A DNA stretch of 64,000 nucleotides, from positions 74,232,969 through 74,296,968 of the forward strand of contig NC_083605.1 of the NCBI RefSeq assembly GCF_029168945.1. Reading direction: 5' to 3'. How positions within the stretch are numbered: position 1 is the first letter of the stretch; every line of letters begins with the position of its first letter. The DNA is from Cannabis sativa (taxonomy: Eukaryota > Streptophyta > Magnoliopsida > Rosales > Cannabaceae). Made by a program: the position numbers and the translations under genes. The notes under the pieces are model-generated. The model did no database searches. It saw only the letters and a program-made list of their open reading frames with translations, and was not told where the DNA came from. Below are positions 61,931-64,000 of the stretch, one piece after another.

Positions 61931-63170
61931 GTTGTTAAAATAGTAAAATGTATTTTTGAAATACCATTTACTGTCTATGACGTCAAAAGGAATAGGTTTT
62001 ATTATTTATTAGTTGCTGTAGGTATTTATTATAATTATTGGTGATTAATTAACTATTTATTTGGACTTTAATAAGAATAAATAGTATTTTAGTAAATTTT
62101 ACGTAAAAATGTGTTGTATGAATTCATGTTTTACGTTAAGAATGTTTGTTTGAGTCCATGCAATATGTTTGTGTGAATCTAAATAATAAATGCTTATGTA
62201 TGGTGTGTCATGCAAGTAAAATGGACCTATGTGTTACGTATTTTTACGTAAGTTTCTGTATGAGTTAGAGATTCATACTTGAATGTATTTTGAGTGTATT
62301 GCTGTGTTAATGAATGTCTAGGATCTTGTTCTCAACAAGGAAATTCGTTGAGGTGCTCGAGGTAGCAAGTGTGGTCTTAGAATCGAGGTAAGAAGAGTGG
62401 ACATCCGTACACAGGGTGTATGTTATGCATACAACTTGGGTTGGTTGTTATTTAATTTGATAGTGTTGTGATTTCCTTATATTTTTGTGAGCATCATTAG
62501 CACGAGAATAATATTAGGGTCTTGCTGCTTGTGTGAGCATAACACTTGCAGGTTATAACATTATCATGGGTGAGTACAACTTATGGTAATTAATTGCCCT
62601 GTTGGATGCCAAGTGTGAGAATAACACAAGGCAGGGTAGGTTACCTCATGTCTGATCAACATGAGAGAATAGTTGATTATCGTATGTGAGTATAATGTGC
62701 GGTATGAGACTTGATGTGTGCATGTGAGAACAACATGCGTTGTGGATATATTTATGGAATGTGAATTACTGTTGATTAATATAAAAGAGCAAATTATGTC
62801 AAGTAACTAGTTAGGAGGGTTATGTCCTACATAGCTCTTCTTACTGGGCGTTAGCTCACGGGTACTCGTGTGCGAGGTAAGGGTAAGGCTAAGCGAGTGA
62901 GAATGAAGAGCTCGAGGCGTGGACCGCATGTTAGGGGGCGGCACAGTATTTTGCTTTTAATGTTTTTAATTGCTAAACATTTTGGAACTATTATTTTGAC
63001 TTAACTAGTTCTTATTTAAGTTTACAGTACTAAAAGTATTTTGTTTTAAACAATGAGATCTCATGCTTGGATATTTTTCAATAAAGCAGTATTTGATTGT
63101 CTTTATCTTATTAAATTATTTTATACGGACTATCCTATGTGACATCTCGGGAAATCGGGGTGTTACAATA

Positions 63171-63182
63171 TGGTACCAGAGC
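63171..63182 (+). other. Primer-binding site of gypsy element
   Basis: TGGTACCAGAGC, one base different from the usual TGGTATCAGAGC (initiator Met tRNA), three bases after the LTR. Confidence 0.75.
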
Positions 63183-63390
63183 AATACGGTCCTAAAGATT
63201 GTGGTTAGCCCTAACATGTAAAGTTCACCGCCATGAGACGAGCTCGACTCAGCACATGCGTAAGTGGTTATTACTTATAATTAAGTTGCCTTGAATTTCT
63301 GCATGCGAGAGGGTAACATTATTTTCATGTAAAATTGATGATCAAAATGATCTTGATGTGTATTGGTTTGTGTGGTTCAGGAGTTTAGAA

Positions 63391-64000
63391 ATGCCTCCTA
63401 GAAGGTCAGTTAGAGTGGGTCGAGGTCGAGGTCCAGGTCGAGGCCAAGGCCAAGGCCGAGATGATGGAGGGATCAATGAACCACCTCAAGCACCACAGGG
63501 ATGGGAAGAGCGCATTGCCGCACTGGAAGGAATCATTCATAGGCAGGATGAAGAACTTCGTCGGGCGAGACGTCAACCGGAGCCGCCGGTCAAATAAGGC
63601 GGGATGCGAGAAAATAGAGACCCACCGAGCGGTGGTATATCCTGCTACAGAGGCTAGACATGAGTTGTTAGCAGAGAGATTTCGAAAACAACACCCACCT
63701 GAGTTTGAGGGAGGCATAGACCCGGTAGTGGCTGAGGAGTGGATAAGTCGCATAGAAAGCATTTTGCAGATGCTAAGGGTAGATGGGAATGACCGAGTGA
63801 AGTGTGCATCTTACATGCTGAGGAAAGATGCTCGTATCTGGTGGGAGGTGGTGGAACAAACAAAGGATGTAGATACCATGAACTGGAACGATTTCAAAAG
63901 GGTCTTTAATGAGAAGTATTATAACTCAGCAGTTCTAGCAGCAAAGGTCGATGAATTTACTAGGTTAGTCCAAGGGAGTCTTACTGTGACTGAGTATGCA
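63391..64000 (+). pseudogene. Ty3/gypsy gag, start of, frameshifted, cut by window end
   Basis: The frame starting at ATG 63391 gives MPPRRSVRVGRGRG..., a basic Gly/Arg start typical of plant gypsy gag, and stops at 63595-63597. The gag core goes on in another frame (about 63,600 on: KQHPPEFEGG, EEWISRIESIL, CASYMLRKDARIWWE, FNEKYYNSAV, LTVTEYA), the retrotransposon gag domain. A frameshift therefore lies near 63,590. pol, zinc knuckle and 3' LTR are beyond the window. Confidence 0.88.

Larger units (their letters stand above)
60281..63167 (+). mobile_element. 5' LTR of a Ty3/gypsy element
   Basis: About 2.9 kb. It begins TGTAATATCC and ends GGGGTGTTACA, the inverted TGTAA/TTACA ends of long plant gypsy LTRs; the end is followed after three bases by a primer site. 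The interior holds no credible gene but includes a microsatellite and, between 61,440 and 61,930, several repeats of ATTATGAAAAATACTTAG-type units. The long LTR suits the Tekay/Del group; that is inference. The 3' LTR is outside the window. Confidence 0.85.

Overview
This is nuclear DNA of a flowering plant, almost certainly a eudicot. The evidence is the strongly AT-rich sequence, the split genes with GT-AG introns, and the plant-only families: respiratory burst oxidase, DUF26 receptor-like kinase, CC-NB-LRR immune receptors, ATL-type RING-H2 ligases and LEA_2/NHL proteins. About half of the window is transposon-derived. I could not fix the species from sequence alone.

Layout. 1-6541: the last 14 exons of an NADPH oxidase (RBOH), whose 5' end lies upstream of the window. 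6.5-10.6 kb: AT-rich spacer with a decayed LINE and a MITE. 10.6-14.6 kb: a cysteine-rich receptor-like kinase that has lost both the glycine loop and the DFG aspartate, so it looks like a pseudokinase. 16.0-19.2 kb (minus): a CC-NB-LRR pseudogene; its intact paralogue lies at 27.3-30.3 kb on the plus strand. Between them are two membrane-anchored RING-H2 E3 ligase genes (21.4 kb plus, 23.4 kb minus) and several foldback or MITE-like elements, including one with a 46-bp perfect palindrome.

31.7-60.1 kb: a dispersed cluster of LEA_2/NHL-type genes, all on the plus strand (31.7, 37.4, 47.1 and 51.2 kb, plus a broken copy at 59.7 kb). Three of the copies share a W-box followed closely by a TATA box. 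Transposons have split the cluster: a complete, apparently very young Ty1/copia element (39,989-44,909; LTRs that I read as identical, 5-bp target duplication), a second copia element with two nonsense codons and a truncated 3' LTR (about 53.0-58.0 kb), and a MITE carrying a long GGACCC-like array. 60.3-64.0 kb: the 2.9-kb 5' LTR and the start of gag of a Ty3/gypsy element that runs off the window.

Themes. Many of the host genes belong to families involved in immunity and reactive-oxygen signalling (RBOH, CRK, NLR, ATL, NHL), but nothing in the sequence shows that they act as one pathway. The window gives a clear view of local gene birth and decay by duplication, small deletion and transposon insertion. 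I did not find a wholly new system. The most unusual items are the double-loss pseudokinase, the LEA_2 array with its shared promoter module, and the repeated occurrence of GGACCC-type arrays in AT-rich surroundings.
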